A stretch of 27,302 nt of DNA from BOG-1184 sp964651515 (GTDB lineage Bacteria; Fibrobacterota; Chitinivibrionia; Chitinivibrionales; Chitinispirillaceae), in NCBI GenBank assembly GCA_964651515.1, contig CAZYYB010000038.1:1-27302 (forward strand), written 5' to 3'. Below, one piece after another: positions 1-8,613 of the stretch. Position 1 is the stretch's first letter; every line of letters starts with the position of its first letter. The notes under the pieces are model-generated. The model did no database searches and was not told the origin of the DNA. It saw only the letters and a program-made list of their open reading frames with translations. The position numbers and the translations under genes were made by a program.

Positions 1-64
1 CTCATCAAATGCTTCGATGACAAAAATACGGCTCTTCTACCTGAGTAGTAACAATATTTTAAAT

Positions 65-170
65 TTTTTCGCAGAGGTCGCGGGGGTCCCCGCCAACGGG
101 TGCCGGTTATGAAGCACTCCCCCCTCGCGCGGGTGACCCGGCTCGGCCATCCAAAAAAAAATTTGAATTT
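65..170 (-). repeat. ~100-bp dispersed repeat, copy A (inverted relative to copy B)
   Basis: Read on the minus strand, this segment matches 3464-3563 over almost its whole length. Shared blocks include GGCCGAGCCGGGTCACCCGC, AGTGCTTCATAACCGG and GGCGGGGACCCCCGCGAC, in the same order and nearly the same spacing. It contains a small hairpin (GCGGGG/CCCCGC). It begins just beyond the stop codon of the lactonase-like gene. No coding potential was seen. Positions 1-64 hold nothing recognisable. Confidence 0.85.
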
Positions 171-174
171 GCCT

Positions 175-2022
175 TTATTCTTGTATTCCGGATTGACCAT
201 CGGCAAATTTTACTAACGCATAACCCGGCACTTCAAGCCGTATCGAATCCTTCCCATCCGGCACCGCCTGCATCGGGAGCGAATTCGCCGGATCGTCCAT
301 CCTCTTTACCCTCTCGAAAGCTCCCCCGTCGAGCACCGCATAGCGGCACCCCGGCGGAAGCCCGCAAAATTCCGCCGCTATCTGTTCCCCGGTGCAATTC
401 GCGGCGATCCCGGTGAAGGCGTCTCCCCCGCCGAGTTCCATGCCGATCAGGCGAGAAGGATCGGTTGAGAATCTGCACTGCGCCGGAGCACCCATGAACG
501 GCGACAGCCACGCGGCAAGGATGCCGGAGGGGTAGAGCCCGGCATCGCTGCAGAGGACCCCCTCCTCGCCGCCGGGCGGGCCGAGCGTCAGGGAGTCGAG
601 CCCGCCCTCGATGCAGTACGCGATGCTGCCGAGCATCCAGGCGGCGGCGAAGAGCGTCGCGCGGCGTTCGTCGGCTCCGCCGTCCTTATGCGGCAGCAGC
701 GGATTCCTGCGCGGACGAAGCGTGAGCGGCGAGAGGGCGATTTTCTTTCCCGGCGCTATTGCACGGCCGCCGACCAGCGTTTCGAGGAGGCCGGGCATGT
801 TTTCCATGACCGCGACGGCGTCGAAGGTGTGGACCTGCGGCGTCGCGCACCAGCACACCCCGTCGACCGCATCGAGCGGCGGGCGGGCCCGGTTGATGTC
901 GACGAAGTAGCCGTTCGTCCCGGCGAAGAGTTCCGCATTTGGAAAGGCTGCCCGCAGGGTTGTCGCGGCGCCGGGCAGGAGGGGCCCGAGAGCGGCGGGT
1001 CCCGATGCATGGTAGAGAAGGAACCGGGCGACCCGTACCCCGGAGGCACCGAAGGCATGGGCGACGGCGGCCGCCTCTGCGGTCGCCCGGCCGGTGAAAT
1101 GGATCGCGCACTCGACCGGAGCCGCCTGCCCTTTGCCGAGGAAAGCCGCGACGCTGACGGCCGCATCGCCGTCCGCTTCACCCGGCCGGACATCGATCCG
1201 TGCGTGGGCAAAAGGGAAATCGTACCCGGAAGCCGCCCCGCCGGCGTCGACCAGGCATCCAAGGCGCGGCATGACATCCGAAAGGGGGGAGGCGCGAAAA
1301 TCGAGACGCAGCCGCGGAACCGTGCCGCGCACCGGGAAACGAACCGGCCCGGCCAGCGAAAGGGTCACCGTCTGCCTGACCACGGCTCCCCGCTCCAGCA
1401 GTTCCCCGCCGGCCGCGTCGACGGAAGGCCCGTAGGTCTTGAAAGTGGCATCGGTCCAGTTCCGCTGATCCTCGGTCGCGAAGGCGTCCCCCTCGAAGCG
1501 GATGGTTGCGGTCGCTCCGTCGTCCGTTTCCCAGCCCAGGGAACGCAGGTCGGTAAACGGTTGGTGCGGCGCGATGGTGAGGGGGAATGCGGATTGCACG
1601 ATGCGGCCGTCCGCGGTCTCCACGCGGCACGGCTTTCCCTTATAGAGGGCCGCCGCGTGAAGCACGCAGAGGCCGATCCGCTTGCGTTTGAAGGAGGTGA
1701 GCGCCGTTCCGTCCATGGAAAAAGTGAGCCGTCCGTCCGGAGAGCCGGTGATGGTGCAGCGCCAGAGAAAATCGATCGGACCCCTCCGGTGGCGGGAATC
1801 GAAGGTCACCGAGCAGGAGTCGGCCGTTTCAGCGACGACGAGGTTCGCGATCTCCCCGGGGATGGTGTTCCAGAACTCGTCGCGCAGGGCCGGGTAGATG
1901 CGCCGCACCAGTTCGGCGTCGCCGAGGGCGATGCTCCGGATCCGATCGGATTCGAAGATGAAGGAGAGCGGACCCGCACGCAGCGGCGCGCCCGGCGGCA
2001 GGGGAAAAGGTAACGCGCTCAT
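175..2022 (-). CDS. D-apionate lactonase-like protein (putative)
   Basis: This is a 615-residue protein with no obvious signal peptide or membrane segment. The stretch FEGDAFATEDQRNWTDATFK (about residues 175-194) and the nearby HQPFTDLRSL resemble, from memory, the ApnL D-apionate lactonase family, which was long annotated as hypothetical. That family is thought to have a glycosidase-like barrel, and members hydrolyse D-apionolactone in plant-sugar catabolism. The length fits such proteins. The start is ATG at 2022, preceded on the coding strand by GAGAGGGG. It begins 13 bases after the stop of the YihY-like gene, so the two are probably cotranscribed. No other sugar-catabolic gene is in view, so the substrate is uncertain. 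Alternative: another member of a glycosidase-like hypothetical family. Confidence 0.6.
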   Translation of the reverse strand: MSALPFPLPPGAPLRAGPLSFIFESDRIRSIALGDAELVRRIYPALRDEFWNTIPGEIANLVVAETADSCSVTFDSRHRRGPIDFLWRCTITGSPDGRLTFSMDGTALTSFKRKRIGLCVLHAAALYKGKPCRVETADGRIVQSAFPLTIAPHQPFTDLRSLGWETDDGATATIRFEGDAFATEDQRNWTDATFKTYGPSVDAAGGELLERGAVVRQTVTLSLAGPVRFPVRGTVPRLRLDFRASPLSDVMPRLGCLVDAGGAASGYDFPFAHARIDVRPGEADGDAAVSVAAFLGKGQAAPVECAIHFTGRATAEAAAVAHAFGASGVRVARFLLYHASGPAALGPLLPGAATTLRAAFPNAELFAGTNGYFVDINRARPPLDAVDGVCWCATPQVHTFDAVAVMENMPGLLETLVGGRAIAPGKKIALSPLTLRPRRNPLLPHKDGGADERRATLFAAAWMLGSIAYCIEGGLDSLTLGPPGGEEGVLCSDAGLYPSGILAAWLSPFMGAPAQCRFSTDPSRLIGMELGGGDAFTGIAANCTGEQIAAEFCGLPPGCRYAVLDGGAFERVKRMDDPANSLPMQAVPDGKDSIRLEVPGYALVKFADGQSGIQE

Positions 2023-2035
2023 GCGGGAGCCCCTC

Positions 2036-3373
2036 TCAGGCGGCCGGAACGGCTTTTGAGAACTGCCGTTCGCCCTGCGCGAGGTTCAGGATCATCTCGC
2101 CGCAGGTAATATGCGCTTCGGGCGAAACCGTCCGCTTCTGGCTGTTATTGATGAGCGAGGCGATGAATTCGCGGGTATAATCCGCCGGTGTCGGCGGAAC
2201 GTGGAGGCCCTGTGCCTGGAGGTCGTCGAGCACGTCGAGAACCGGGGTCGCCGAAAAATCCCGCGTGGGAACGAAATGTTCCTTGTCGCCGGTATTGTGC
2301 AGGTAGTTCGCATGGATCAGCCCGCCCAGAAGCCCGAGCGCCTGCTGCTCGGTGAGCTCGTATTTATTCATATAATGGAACAGGCTCGGCGGCTCCTTCT
2401 GCAGCATGAATGCGGCCGCCGCGTCGATGAACATGCGGAGCGAAAGGTAGGTTTTAAAATCGCCGACCCGACGGTCCCACCGCCGGACGGCGCGCAGGAG
2501 AGGACGGAAATTCTGGTGCACATAGGCCACCTCGGCGCCGAACAGGACGATGAGGGAGACGAAAAACAGCGAAACGAGAAACAGCGGCAGGATACCGAAG
2601 GTGCCGTAAATGGTCTGCGTCTGTATGGAGAGCTGCACATACAGGCCGAATCCCCGCCGTTCGAACTCGAAGAGCACGCCGGCCACGAGGCCGCCGAGAA
2701 ACGCCGAAGAGAAGCGCACCCTCGTGTTCGGGACGAGCCAGATGAGCGAGGTAAAGGCAAGCACCATGAGAAAAAAGGGCAGGATGAAGTCGATGAGGCT
2801 GAAGTAGCCGGAGAGGTGCGTGAGCCAGGCGCTCCTCCGGAAGTTATGGGAGAGGTAAAAAAGGAGCGGGCTGTACACCAGGACCATGGTGAAGGCGCGA
2901 AGCCGCATCAGGAACGAACGGGGTTTGGCCGCTTTCCATATCGTATTGAACGCCTCCTCCGCGGCGCCGAAAAGGCCGACCGCCACCACGACGAGGCCGC
3001 CTATTCCCCAGCCGCGCAGCCGCTGCGCATTGACGAAAAAGGTCGAGAGGTAATCGAGTACGGTGGGCGGCGCAAAGGGGAGCAGGACGGAAAAAAACTG
3101 CTCCACCTCGTGGGGCCGGACTTCGACCAGGTAGGCCAGCATGAATGCCGTCGTTACCACGAGCGGAATGAGCGTGAGGAGAAGCGCGAACGCCAGCGCC
3201 GAGGCACGGGTAATGCAGTGGTTAAGCGCGTATTCGGAAAAAACGATGCGCCAGAATACCGCCGTCCGCACGACGGGATGCCAGATCCGGCTGCCATGGG
3301 CCTTGAGCGTGTCCAGCGCCTCGCGGGGATCGCTCAGGAGGTCATTCCAGAATTGTCTGGTGAATAGGTACAT
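2036..3373 (-). CDS. YihY/virulence factor BrkB family (UPF0761) inner-membrane protein
   Basis: This 445-residue protein has about six hydrophobic helices in its first ~290 residues. The family signature RASALAFALLLTLIPLV lies near residues 57-73, and a GIGGLVVVAVGLFGAAEEAF segment lies in the middle. The last ~140 residues are soluble and look winged-helix-like, as in longer UPF0761 members. The biochemical role of the family is not settled; the older claim that it is ribonuclease BN was withdrawn. It is the promoter-proximal gene of a two-gene minus-strand unit. The ribosome binding site is weak (CAGGGTAACCC directly before ATG). No truncation is visible. Confidence 0.88.
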   Translation of the reverse strand: MYLFTRQFWNDLLSDPREALDTLKAHGSRIWHPVVRTAVFWRIVFSEYALNHCITRASALAFALLLTLIPLVVTTAFMLAYLVEVRPHEVEQFFSVLLPFAPPTVLDYLSTFFVNAQRLRGWGIGGLVVVAVGLFGAAEEAFNTIWKAAKPRSFLMRLRAFTMVLVYSPLLFYLSHNFRRSAWLTHLSGYFSLIDFILPFFLMVLAFTSLIWLVPNTRVRFSSAFLGGLVAGVLFEFERRGFGLYVQLSIQTQTIYGTFGILPLFLVSLFFVSLIVLFGAEVAYVHQNFRPLLRAVRRWDRRVGDFKTYLSLRMFIDAAAAFMLQKEPPSLFHYMNKYELTEQQALGLLGGLIHANYLHNTGDKEHFVPTRDFSATPVLDVLDDLQAQGLHVPPTPADYTREFIASLINNSQKRTVSPEAHITCGEMILNLAQGERQFSKAVPAA

Positions 3374-3463
3374 GGGTTACCCTGCTCCGCGACCGGGCCA
3401 TAACTTTATTTGCCGGATATGATAAAATAATTGTTACTGCTCCGGTGGTTTTTTAAAAAGGTC

Positions 3464-3563
3464 AAATTCTTTTTTGGGATGGCCGAGCCGGGTCACCCGC
3501 GCGTGGTAGGAGTGCTTCATAACCGGCCTCTGCGGCGGGGACCCCCGCGACCCCTGCGAAAAA
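3464..3563 (+). repeat. ~100-bp dispersed repeat, copy B
   Basis: This is the partner of copy A at 65-170, in opposite orientation. Aligned by eye the two copies agree at well over 80% of positions. Differences cluster in the short spacers (GTGGTAGG versus AGGGGGG; CCTCTGC versus CACCCGTT). Each ends in a T-rich stretch on one side and CTGCGAAAAA on the other. Together the copies bracket exactly the two minus-strand genes. Confidence 0.85.
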
Positions 3564-3683
3564 GCAGACAAATCGCCTATAGTTTAGGTTTTTCGCACTA
3601 CCCGATGGAGGACCATGTAAAATGCTCTTTTCCAGTGTTTTTGCTACCTTATATTAGCCTTGCCGCCACCTTTCACGAGAATC

Positions 3684-3712
3684 TTGACATTTTCAGGCTA
3701 AAACCGTACAGT
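3684..3712 (+). promoter_or_regulatory. Sigma-70-like promoter for the chemosensory operon
   Basis: A perfect -35 box TTGACA (3684-3689) is followed after 17 bases by TACAGT (3707-3712). A second possible -10, TATACA at 3712-3717, is spaced less well. Transcription would start near 3719-3722, giving a leader of about 135 bases that contains the two inverted repeats. This is based on consensus match only. Confidence 0.55.
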
Positions 3713-3742
3713 ATACACAAGCCGCTTTTTACGGAGCCGTGC

Positions 3743-3818
3743 CGGGAGACCCGCCGCCCGGGGTCCGAATCACGTGCGGCGGGTCTCCCGATAAAGGGGA
3801 CGCCTCCGCTTTATCGGG
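3743..3818 (+). promoter_or_regulatory. Two overlapping, mutually exclusive leader hairpins
   Basis: Hairpin 1 pairs 3743-3757 with 3776-3790, a perfect 15-bp arm (CGGGAGACCCGCCGC) with an 18-base loop. Hairpin 2 pairs 3787-3796 with 3809-3818, a perfect 10-bp arm (CCCGATAAAG) with a 12-base loop. Because 3787-3790 belongs to both stems, they cannot both form fully. They lie in the predicted untranslated leader, about 35 bases before the first start codon. No U-tract follows, so neither is a classical terminator. An attenuator, an mRNA-stability element or a dispersed palindromic repeat are all possible. Confidence 0.6.
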
Positions 3819-3854
3819 TGTCCCGAATGATCGATGGTGCGAGAAAGAGAAGCT

Positions 3855-4964
3855 ATGTCGATTCACAAGCCGTCCCTGATACTGATCGTCGACGACGACA
3901 TTACCACCAACACCATGCTCCAGAGTATTCTGAAGAGTGCGGGCTTTCTTACCTGCAGCGCCTTCAATGGCGCGGGGGCGCTGGAAATGATCCGGCGGGA
4001 GCGTCCCGAACTCATCCTGCTCGACATCGGCCTTCCCGATGCCACCGGCATAGAGGTCTGCCGATGGATCCGCCGTGAACCGGCCGCGTCGCAGACGCCG
4101 ATCCTGTTCATATCGGCTAATGATGATGTGGCAACCAAGGTAAAGGGATTCGAAGCCGGAGGCGAGGATTACATCACCAAGCCTCTCTACGGCGTCGAGG
4201 TCCTGGCCCGCGTCAGCACGCACCTCCGCCTCAAGCATGCCTACGATAAGCTTGCCGAGCTGCAGGCCGAGCGGGTCTGGAAACTTGCCGTCACGCAGGA
4301 AACCGTCATGCCGCAGCCAAAGGACCATCCCGAGGCGAAGTTCTATGTTGCCCTGAGCCAGATAATCAAGGCGGGCGGAGATTTTTTCGACGTCATCCCG
4401 TCCGGTAACCAGGTCGTCGACTACGTGGTAGCCGATGCCGCGGGACACGATCTCTCCGCCTCCTACTGGACCGCAGCCCTGAAGGCGCTCCTGACGACCT
4501 ACGCGGATTCGGTCAGCCGGGTCGAGGATATTCTTTCCTCCATCAATAATGCGCTGCGGAGGATCCTGCCGGCCGATGTTTTTTTCACCGTCCTGTACGC
4601 ACGGCTCAACCGGCATTCCGGGAAGCTCATCTGCGCCAATGCGGGCAATCCGCCGGCAATCATTTGCCGAAGAGGAAAACCCCCGGAAATCGTGGAGCAG
4701 GAGGGCGACGTCATCGGCTCCTTCGCCGACGCAATCTTCGGCATCGTCGAACTGCCGGTGGGTCCGGGCGACCGGTTCCTGCTGTATTCGGACGGCCTGG
4801 TCGAAATCAGCCCGGACCGCGACGAGAACATACGGCGCCTCGCACGGGAGTGTGCCGGACACTGCGATGAGCCGCTTGCCGACATGGTAGAATCGATCAA
4901 GACCGTCATAGCCGGAAACCTGGAGATACGCGACGATATCCTGCTGATGGGAATCGAGGTATAG
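3855..4964 (+). CDS. Response regulator with PP2C-type (SpoIIE/RsbU-like) phosphatase output
   Basis: This 369-residue protein opens with a receiver domain (about 1-125): acidic trio VDDD near 13-15, phosphoacceptor D57 in LILLDIGLP, and K109 in ITKP. A short coiled linker leads to a PP2C-like domain (about 150-369) with metal-binding motifs GGDFFD, VADAAGHD, LLYSDGLVE and a terminal DDILLMG. Family members dephosphorylate a STAS anti-anti-sigma protein when the receiver is phosphorylated, and a STAS gene follows directly. An in-frame ATG exists at 3834, but the 3855 ATG has the better purine-rich site (AGAAAGAGAAGCT) and starts at the usual receiver N-terminus. It is the first gene of the long operon, and its kinase may be CheA or the hybrid kinase at the operon end. 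Confidence 0.9.
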   Translation: MSIHKPSLILIVDDDITTNTMLQSILKSAGFLTCSAFNGAGALEMIRRERPELILLDIGLPDATGIEVCRWIRREPAASQTPILFISANDDVATKVKGFEAGGEDYITKPLYGVEVLARVSTHLRLKHAYDKLAELQAERVWKLAVTQETVMPQPKDHPEAKFYVALSQIIKAGGDFFDVIPSGNQVVDYVVADAAGHDLSASYWTAALKALLTTYADSVSRVEDILSSINNALRRILPADVFFTVLYARLNRHSGKLICANAGNPPAIICRRGKPPEIVEQEGDVIGSFADAIFGIVELPVGPGDRFLLYSDGLVEISPDRDENIRRLARECAGHCDEPLADMVESIKTVIAGNLEIRDDILLMGIEV

Positions 4965-5056
4965 CACTTGGAAAATGGATGCTTTGTACCATAAGGCGGG
5001 CTCTTGCCGCAGTTCCCGGGAAGAGTTCGCTGTTAACCAGGAGGCGAGGTACCAGT

Positions 5057-5371
5057 ATGTCGAGCTACACCGTTGAGCGCAATGGCGCGGTATGTACAAT
5101 AGCGATTTCCGGCGATTTTGAGGTGGCGATGATTGCCGAACTCCAGCCGATCGTGCGCCAGGAGCTGGAGAAGGAGGCGATGGAGGTGGTGTTCGATTTT
5201 CGCCAGACGACGCTGCTCGATTCGAGCGGCATCGGCCTTCTTATCGCCACCGGCAACACGTTGACCAAAAAAAACGGCACGGTGCGCGTTATCAATGTCC
5301 CGGCCGATATCATGCGGGTTTTTTCGAGCATGCGGCTCGTTCCCCGGCTTAACGCCGTCGGTTGCGAATAG
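5057..5371 (+). CDS. STAS-domain anti-sigma factor antagonist-like protein
   Basis: This 104-residue protein is a single STAS domain. The phosphorylatable serine lies in LLDSSGIGLLIATGN, matching SpoIIAA/RsbV-type proteins. A start at 4979 would add 26 basic, unrelated residues; ATG 5057 is preferred because AGGAGG and GAGG lie 7-12 bases upstream and the domain begins there. It is the probable substrate of the upstream PP2C protein. It ends 12 bases before cheA. No RsbW/SpoIIAB-type kinase or sigma factor is in the window, so its partner is encoded elsewhere or is non-classical. Confidence 0.9.
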   Translation: MSSYTVERNGAVCTIAISGDFEVAMIAELQPIVRQELEKEAMEVVFDFRQTTLLDSSGIGLLIATGNTLTKKNGTVRVINVPADIMRVFSSMRLVPRLNAVGCE

Positions 5372-5383
5372 AGGAGAGGCACC

Positions 5384-8300
5384 ATGGAAGACGATATCCT
5401 GAAGGAATTTATCAATGAATCGCGCGAGCATCTTTTCACCATCGAGGCCGATCTCCTCACCATCGAGGAGGGCGGTGCCGACATCGACGAGGATCTTGTC
5501 AACAAGGTGTTCAGGGCCGCGCATTCGATAAAAGGCGGAAGCGGGTTCTTCGGACTGAGCCGGGTCAAGGAGCTCGCGCATAAGGCGGAGACGGTCCTCG
5601 ACATGCTCCGGTCGCGTCGCATGGCACCCAACCCCGAGATCATCAACGTCCTGTTGAACGCCTTCGACAAGCTGCGCGACATGATCAACAATGCCAACGA
5701 GAGCGAGTCGGCCGATATTACCGACCTCGTGGCCACCCTTACCGCGCTTGCGACGTCGTACCTGCCGGGCGACAAGAAAGCGACGCTTTCCGAGAATGTG
5801 GAACTCCCCCTCCCCGGCGGCGGCAGCGTTACGCTGGCACGAACGGACTTCGACCGGGTACGCCGGTCCGCCCAGTTTATCTATCGCCTCAGTTACGATT
5901 TGATCCATGATATCGAACGGAAAGGCAAAAGCATCCTCGATCTGTTCCGCGATCTCGGGGAGACCGGTGAAGTGCTGGACTGCATCGTCGATTTCGAGGC
6001 CGCCGGGACGCTCGACGGCACGGTGGGCAACGCCCTGCCGCTGACCATGATCTTCGCCTGCGTCATGGATCCGGACCTGATCGACGGCGTGATCGCCATC
6101 GCGCCGGAAAATGTCAAGGTGCTTTACAGCCCGGCCGCAGCGACGTCTACGCCGACGCCTCTGCCCGCACCTCCCCCGCCCGCCGCGGCGGTGACGCCGG
6201 TACAGGCGCCCCCGGAGCCGGCGCCCGGTGCAGCCGAACCGAGGGCGACGGCCGAATCGAAGCCCTCCACGGACCACAAGGTCACGGCCGACGATACACT
6301 TCGTGTCAATGTCGGACTTCTCGAAACGCTCATGAACCTGGCCGGAGAACTGGTACTCGGACGCAACCAGCTTCACGCGGCCATCAGCAATAACAATGCG
6401 GAAACGCTCGCCGCCGCCGACGGCAGGCTCAACCAGGTGACGGCCGAGTTGCAGGATGCGATAATGCGCACGCGGCTCCAGCCGATCGGCAACGTGTTCG
6501 CCAAGTTTCCCCGGGTGGTCCGCGATATGGCCGCCGCCCTGCATAAGGAGATCGATCTCGAAATAGAGGGCAAGGACGTTGCTCTTGACAGAAGCCTCAT
6601 CGAGGGGCTTTCGGACCCGCTCACGCATATGATCCGCAATGCCGTGGATCACGGCATCGAAACACCCGACGAACGGAAGCGCCACGGCAAGAAACCGGTC
6701 GGGACGGTACGCATCGAGGCCCGCCACGAAGCCGGGCAGGTGGTGGTCGAGATCGCCGACGACGGCAAGGGGATCGACGGCCGGCGCATCGCGGAGGCCG
6801 CCCTGAAGAAGGGGCTCATCCGCCCGGAAAAGCTTCAGGGCATGTCGGACCAGGATAAAATCGCCCTGATCTTCCTCCCCGGACTTTCGACCGCCGAAAA
6901 GGTGACCGACATCTCGGGCCGGGGGGTGGGCATGGATGTCGTCAAAACCAATCTCGACCGGCTCGGCGGCAAGGTGGAGATCAAATCGGAAATCGGCAAG
7001 GGATCGCTGTTCCGCATCAAGCTTCCGCTGACGCTCGCCATCATTCCCTCGCTCATCGTTTCGGTGGAAAACGAGAAATTCGCCATTCCGCAGATCAATG
7101 TCGAAGAGCTGCTTCGCATCCGCCCCGAAGAGGTAAAGCACCGCATCGAAGTGGTGGGCGATGCCGAGGTACTGCTGCTGCGCGACCGCATCATCCCGCT
7201 CGTGCGGTATTCGGACCTTCTCGGCATGGTAACCACCTATGTCAACCCGGAGACAAGGACCGCCGAGATCGACCGGCGCACGTCGATTGCCGATCGCCGT
7301 TCTCCCCGGCAATCCCTCGACGCGGTTGCGGAAATGCATGCGGGAAAGGGAAGTCCCGGAAGGGGCTTCCGGGGACATGCGGACCGCAGGGTCGCCCCGG
7401 CAAACGCCCTCGAAATCGTCGTGGTTACCACGGGCACCATGCAGTACGGCCTCGTGGTGGGGGCGTTTCACAACACCGAGGAGATTGTCGTCAAGCCCCT
7501 CGGCCGACACCTTAAAATGCTGCGGGAGTACGCCGGGGCGACCATTCTCGGCGACGGCACCGTCGTGCTCATCATCGACATCGGCGGCCTCGCGAACAAG
7601 GCCGACCTCGCCACGGTTTCCGGCAGCGCCCGCGCGGTAAAGCAGGCGGAGGCCGCGGCGCTCGAAAAATTCGAAGACGTCCACTCGCTCCTCCTCTTCC
7701 ACAATGCCGAAGACGAGGTGTGCGCGATGCCGCTCGACACGGTCATGCGCGTCGAACGGGCGGCCCCCTCGCAGATCGAAACCGCGGGGAACCGCCGCAC
7801 CATCCAGTATCGCGGGGTATCGCTTCCGCTGGTCACCCTCGCCGATGCCGCACAGGTCAAGCCTCTCGGCGATACGAAGGATCTTGCGGTCATCGTATCG
7901 AGCGTTCACGGCCGCGAAGTCGGGCTCCTCGGCGCCATGCCGGTCGATGTCATTGAAATCAAGGCGCAGATCGACCAGGTCACCCACCGCCAGAAGGGAA
8001 TTTCCGGCTCGGCGATCATCCGCGAAAAAACGACGCTCCTGGCCGACGTCTACGAACTCGTGGATGCGATCTATCCGGAGTGGGGCCAGGAACGGATCAT
8101 CGAGCGGCAGGAGACCGCCGCATCGGCGGTGGAAGCGGCTGCAACGGCCGGCGCAGAAACCGGCGGAAGCCCGTCCGACGCGAACACCGCGGTGCTCCTG
8201 GCCGAGGATTCCGATTTTTTTCGCTCGCAGGTCAAGCGTTACCTCGAAGGCGCCGGCTATACGGTCTTCGATGCGCCCGACGGCGAGGCGGCCTGGGAGC

Positions 8301-8554
8301 TTCTCCAGCAGCATGTCGACGAGATAAAGGTGGTCGTCACGGACATCGAAATGCCGCGCCTCGACGGCATCGGGTTGACCAAACGGATAAGGGCCGACAG
8401 CCGCACCGCTGCGCTGCCGGTCATCGCGGTGACCTCGCTCGCCGGCGATGAGGAGGTGGCGAAGGGGAAAGCGGCCGGCGTTACCGCCTACCACATCAAA
8501 CTCGATCGCGACCGGTTGATCGAAGCCGTGGGAGCGATTGCGGCGGCGGCATAA
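5384..8554 (+). CDS. cheA: Chemotaxis histidine kinase CheA, with two CheW-like domains and a C-terminal receiver
   Basis: The protein has 1056 residues, far longer than E. coli CheA (654). Domains in order: Hpt/P1 with H47 in AAHSIKGGSGF; a region at ~110-245 in place of a classical P2; a Pro/Ala linker at ~250-285; dimerisation P3 at ~300-370; and the ATPase at ~375-545, with N-box HMIRNAVDHGIE and G-box GRGVGMDVV. A CheW-like P5 (~545-755) is interrupted at ~620-680 by an Arg-rich insert. A second CheW-like domain spans ~762-905, and a receiver spans ~936-1056 with D987 in VVVTDIEMP. The start has GAGGAGAGG just upstream. The fused receiver may act as a phosphate sink or output, which matters because no separate cheY is visible. 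Confidence 0.96.
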   Translation: MEDDILKEFINESREHLFTIEADLLTIEEGGADIDEDLVNKVFRAAHSIKGGSGFFGLSRVKELAHKAETVLDMLRSRRMAPNPEIINVLLNAFDKLRDMINNANESESADITDLVATLTALATSYLPGDKKATLSENVELPLPGGGSVTLARTDFDRVRRSAQFIYRLSYDLIHDIERKGKSILDLFRDLGETGEVLDCIVDFEAAGTLDGTVGNALPLTMIFACVMDPDLIDGVIAIAPENVKVLYSPAAATSTPTPLPAPPPPAAAVTPVQAPPEPAPGAAEPRATAESKPSTDHKVTADDTLRVNVGLLETLMNLAGELVLGRNQLHAAISNNNAETLAAADGRLNQVTAELQDAIMRTRLQPIGNVFAKFPRVVRDMAAALHKEIDLEIEGKDVALDRSLIEGLSDPLTHMIRNAVDHGIETPDERKRHGKKPVGTVRIEARHEAGQVVVEIADDGKGIDGRRIAEAALKKGLIRPEKLQGMSDQDKIALIFLPGLSTAEKVTDISGRGVGMDVVKTNLDRLGGKVEIKSEIGKGSLFRIKLPLTLAIIPSLIVSVENEKFAIPQINVEELLRIRPEEVKHRIEVVGDAEVLLLRDRIIPLVRYSDLLGMVTTYVNPETRTAEIDRRTSIADRRSPRQSLDAVAEMHAGKGSPGRGFRGHADRRVAPANALEIVVVTTGTMQYGLVVGAFHNTEEIVVKPLGRHLKMLREYAGATILGDGTVVLIIDIGGLANKADLATVSGSARAVKQAEAAALEKFEDVHSLLLFHNAEDEVCAMPLDTVMRVERAAPSQIETAGNRRTIQYRGVSLPLVTLADAAQVKPLGDTKDLAVIVSSVHGREVGLLGAMPVDVIEIKAQIDQVTHRQKGISGSAIIREKTTLLADVYELVDAIYPEWGQERIIERQETAASAVEAAATAGAETGGSPSDANTAVLLAEDSDFFRSQVKRYLEGAGYTVFDAPDGEAAWELLQQHVDEIKVVVTDIEMPRLDGIGLTKRIRADSRTAALPVIAVTSLAGDEEVAKGKAAGVTAYHIKLDRDRLIEAVGAIAAAA

Positions 8555-8613
8555 ACGAAAAAACGAATCAAACAACGGAACCATTTCATAACAATTTCAA
8601 CAAAGGAGCGGGT

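Larger units (their letters stand above)
3374..3854. other. Intergenic region between divergent units
   Basis: This ~480-base non-coding region separates the minus-strand YihY unit from the plus-strand chemosensory operon. It holds repeat copy B, a sigma-70-like promoter reading rightward and a pair of overlapping inverted repeats. A ~215-codon open frame beginning at 3431 has no family-like features and runs through the repeat and hairpins, so it is not called as a gene. Confidence 0.8.

Noticed and set aside
3482..3545. tRNA-like stretch in the repeat (CTTCATAACC resembles a Met anticodon loop)
   Set aside because: The flanking bases do not form a five-pair anticodon stem, and no T-arm or acceptor stem can be drawn.
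3431..4078. Plus-strand open frame of 215 codons upstream of the operon
   Set aside because: It crosses the repeat, the promoter and both leader hairpins, then runs out of frame into the receiver gene. It has no family-like features.
5033..8584. Very long minus-strand open frame (1183 codons) opposite cheA
   Set aside because: Its translation is low-complexity and Arg/Asp/His-rich with no domain pattern. It mirrors the complete, well-conserved cheA and is explained by GC-rich codon use.
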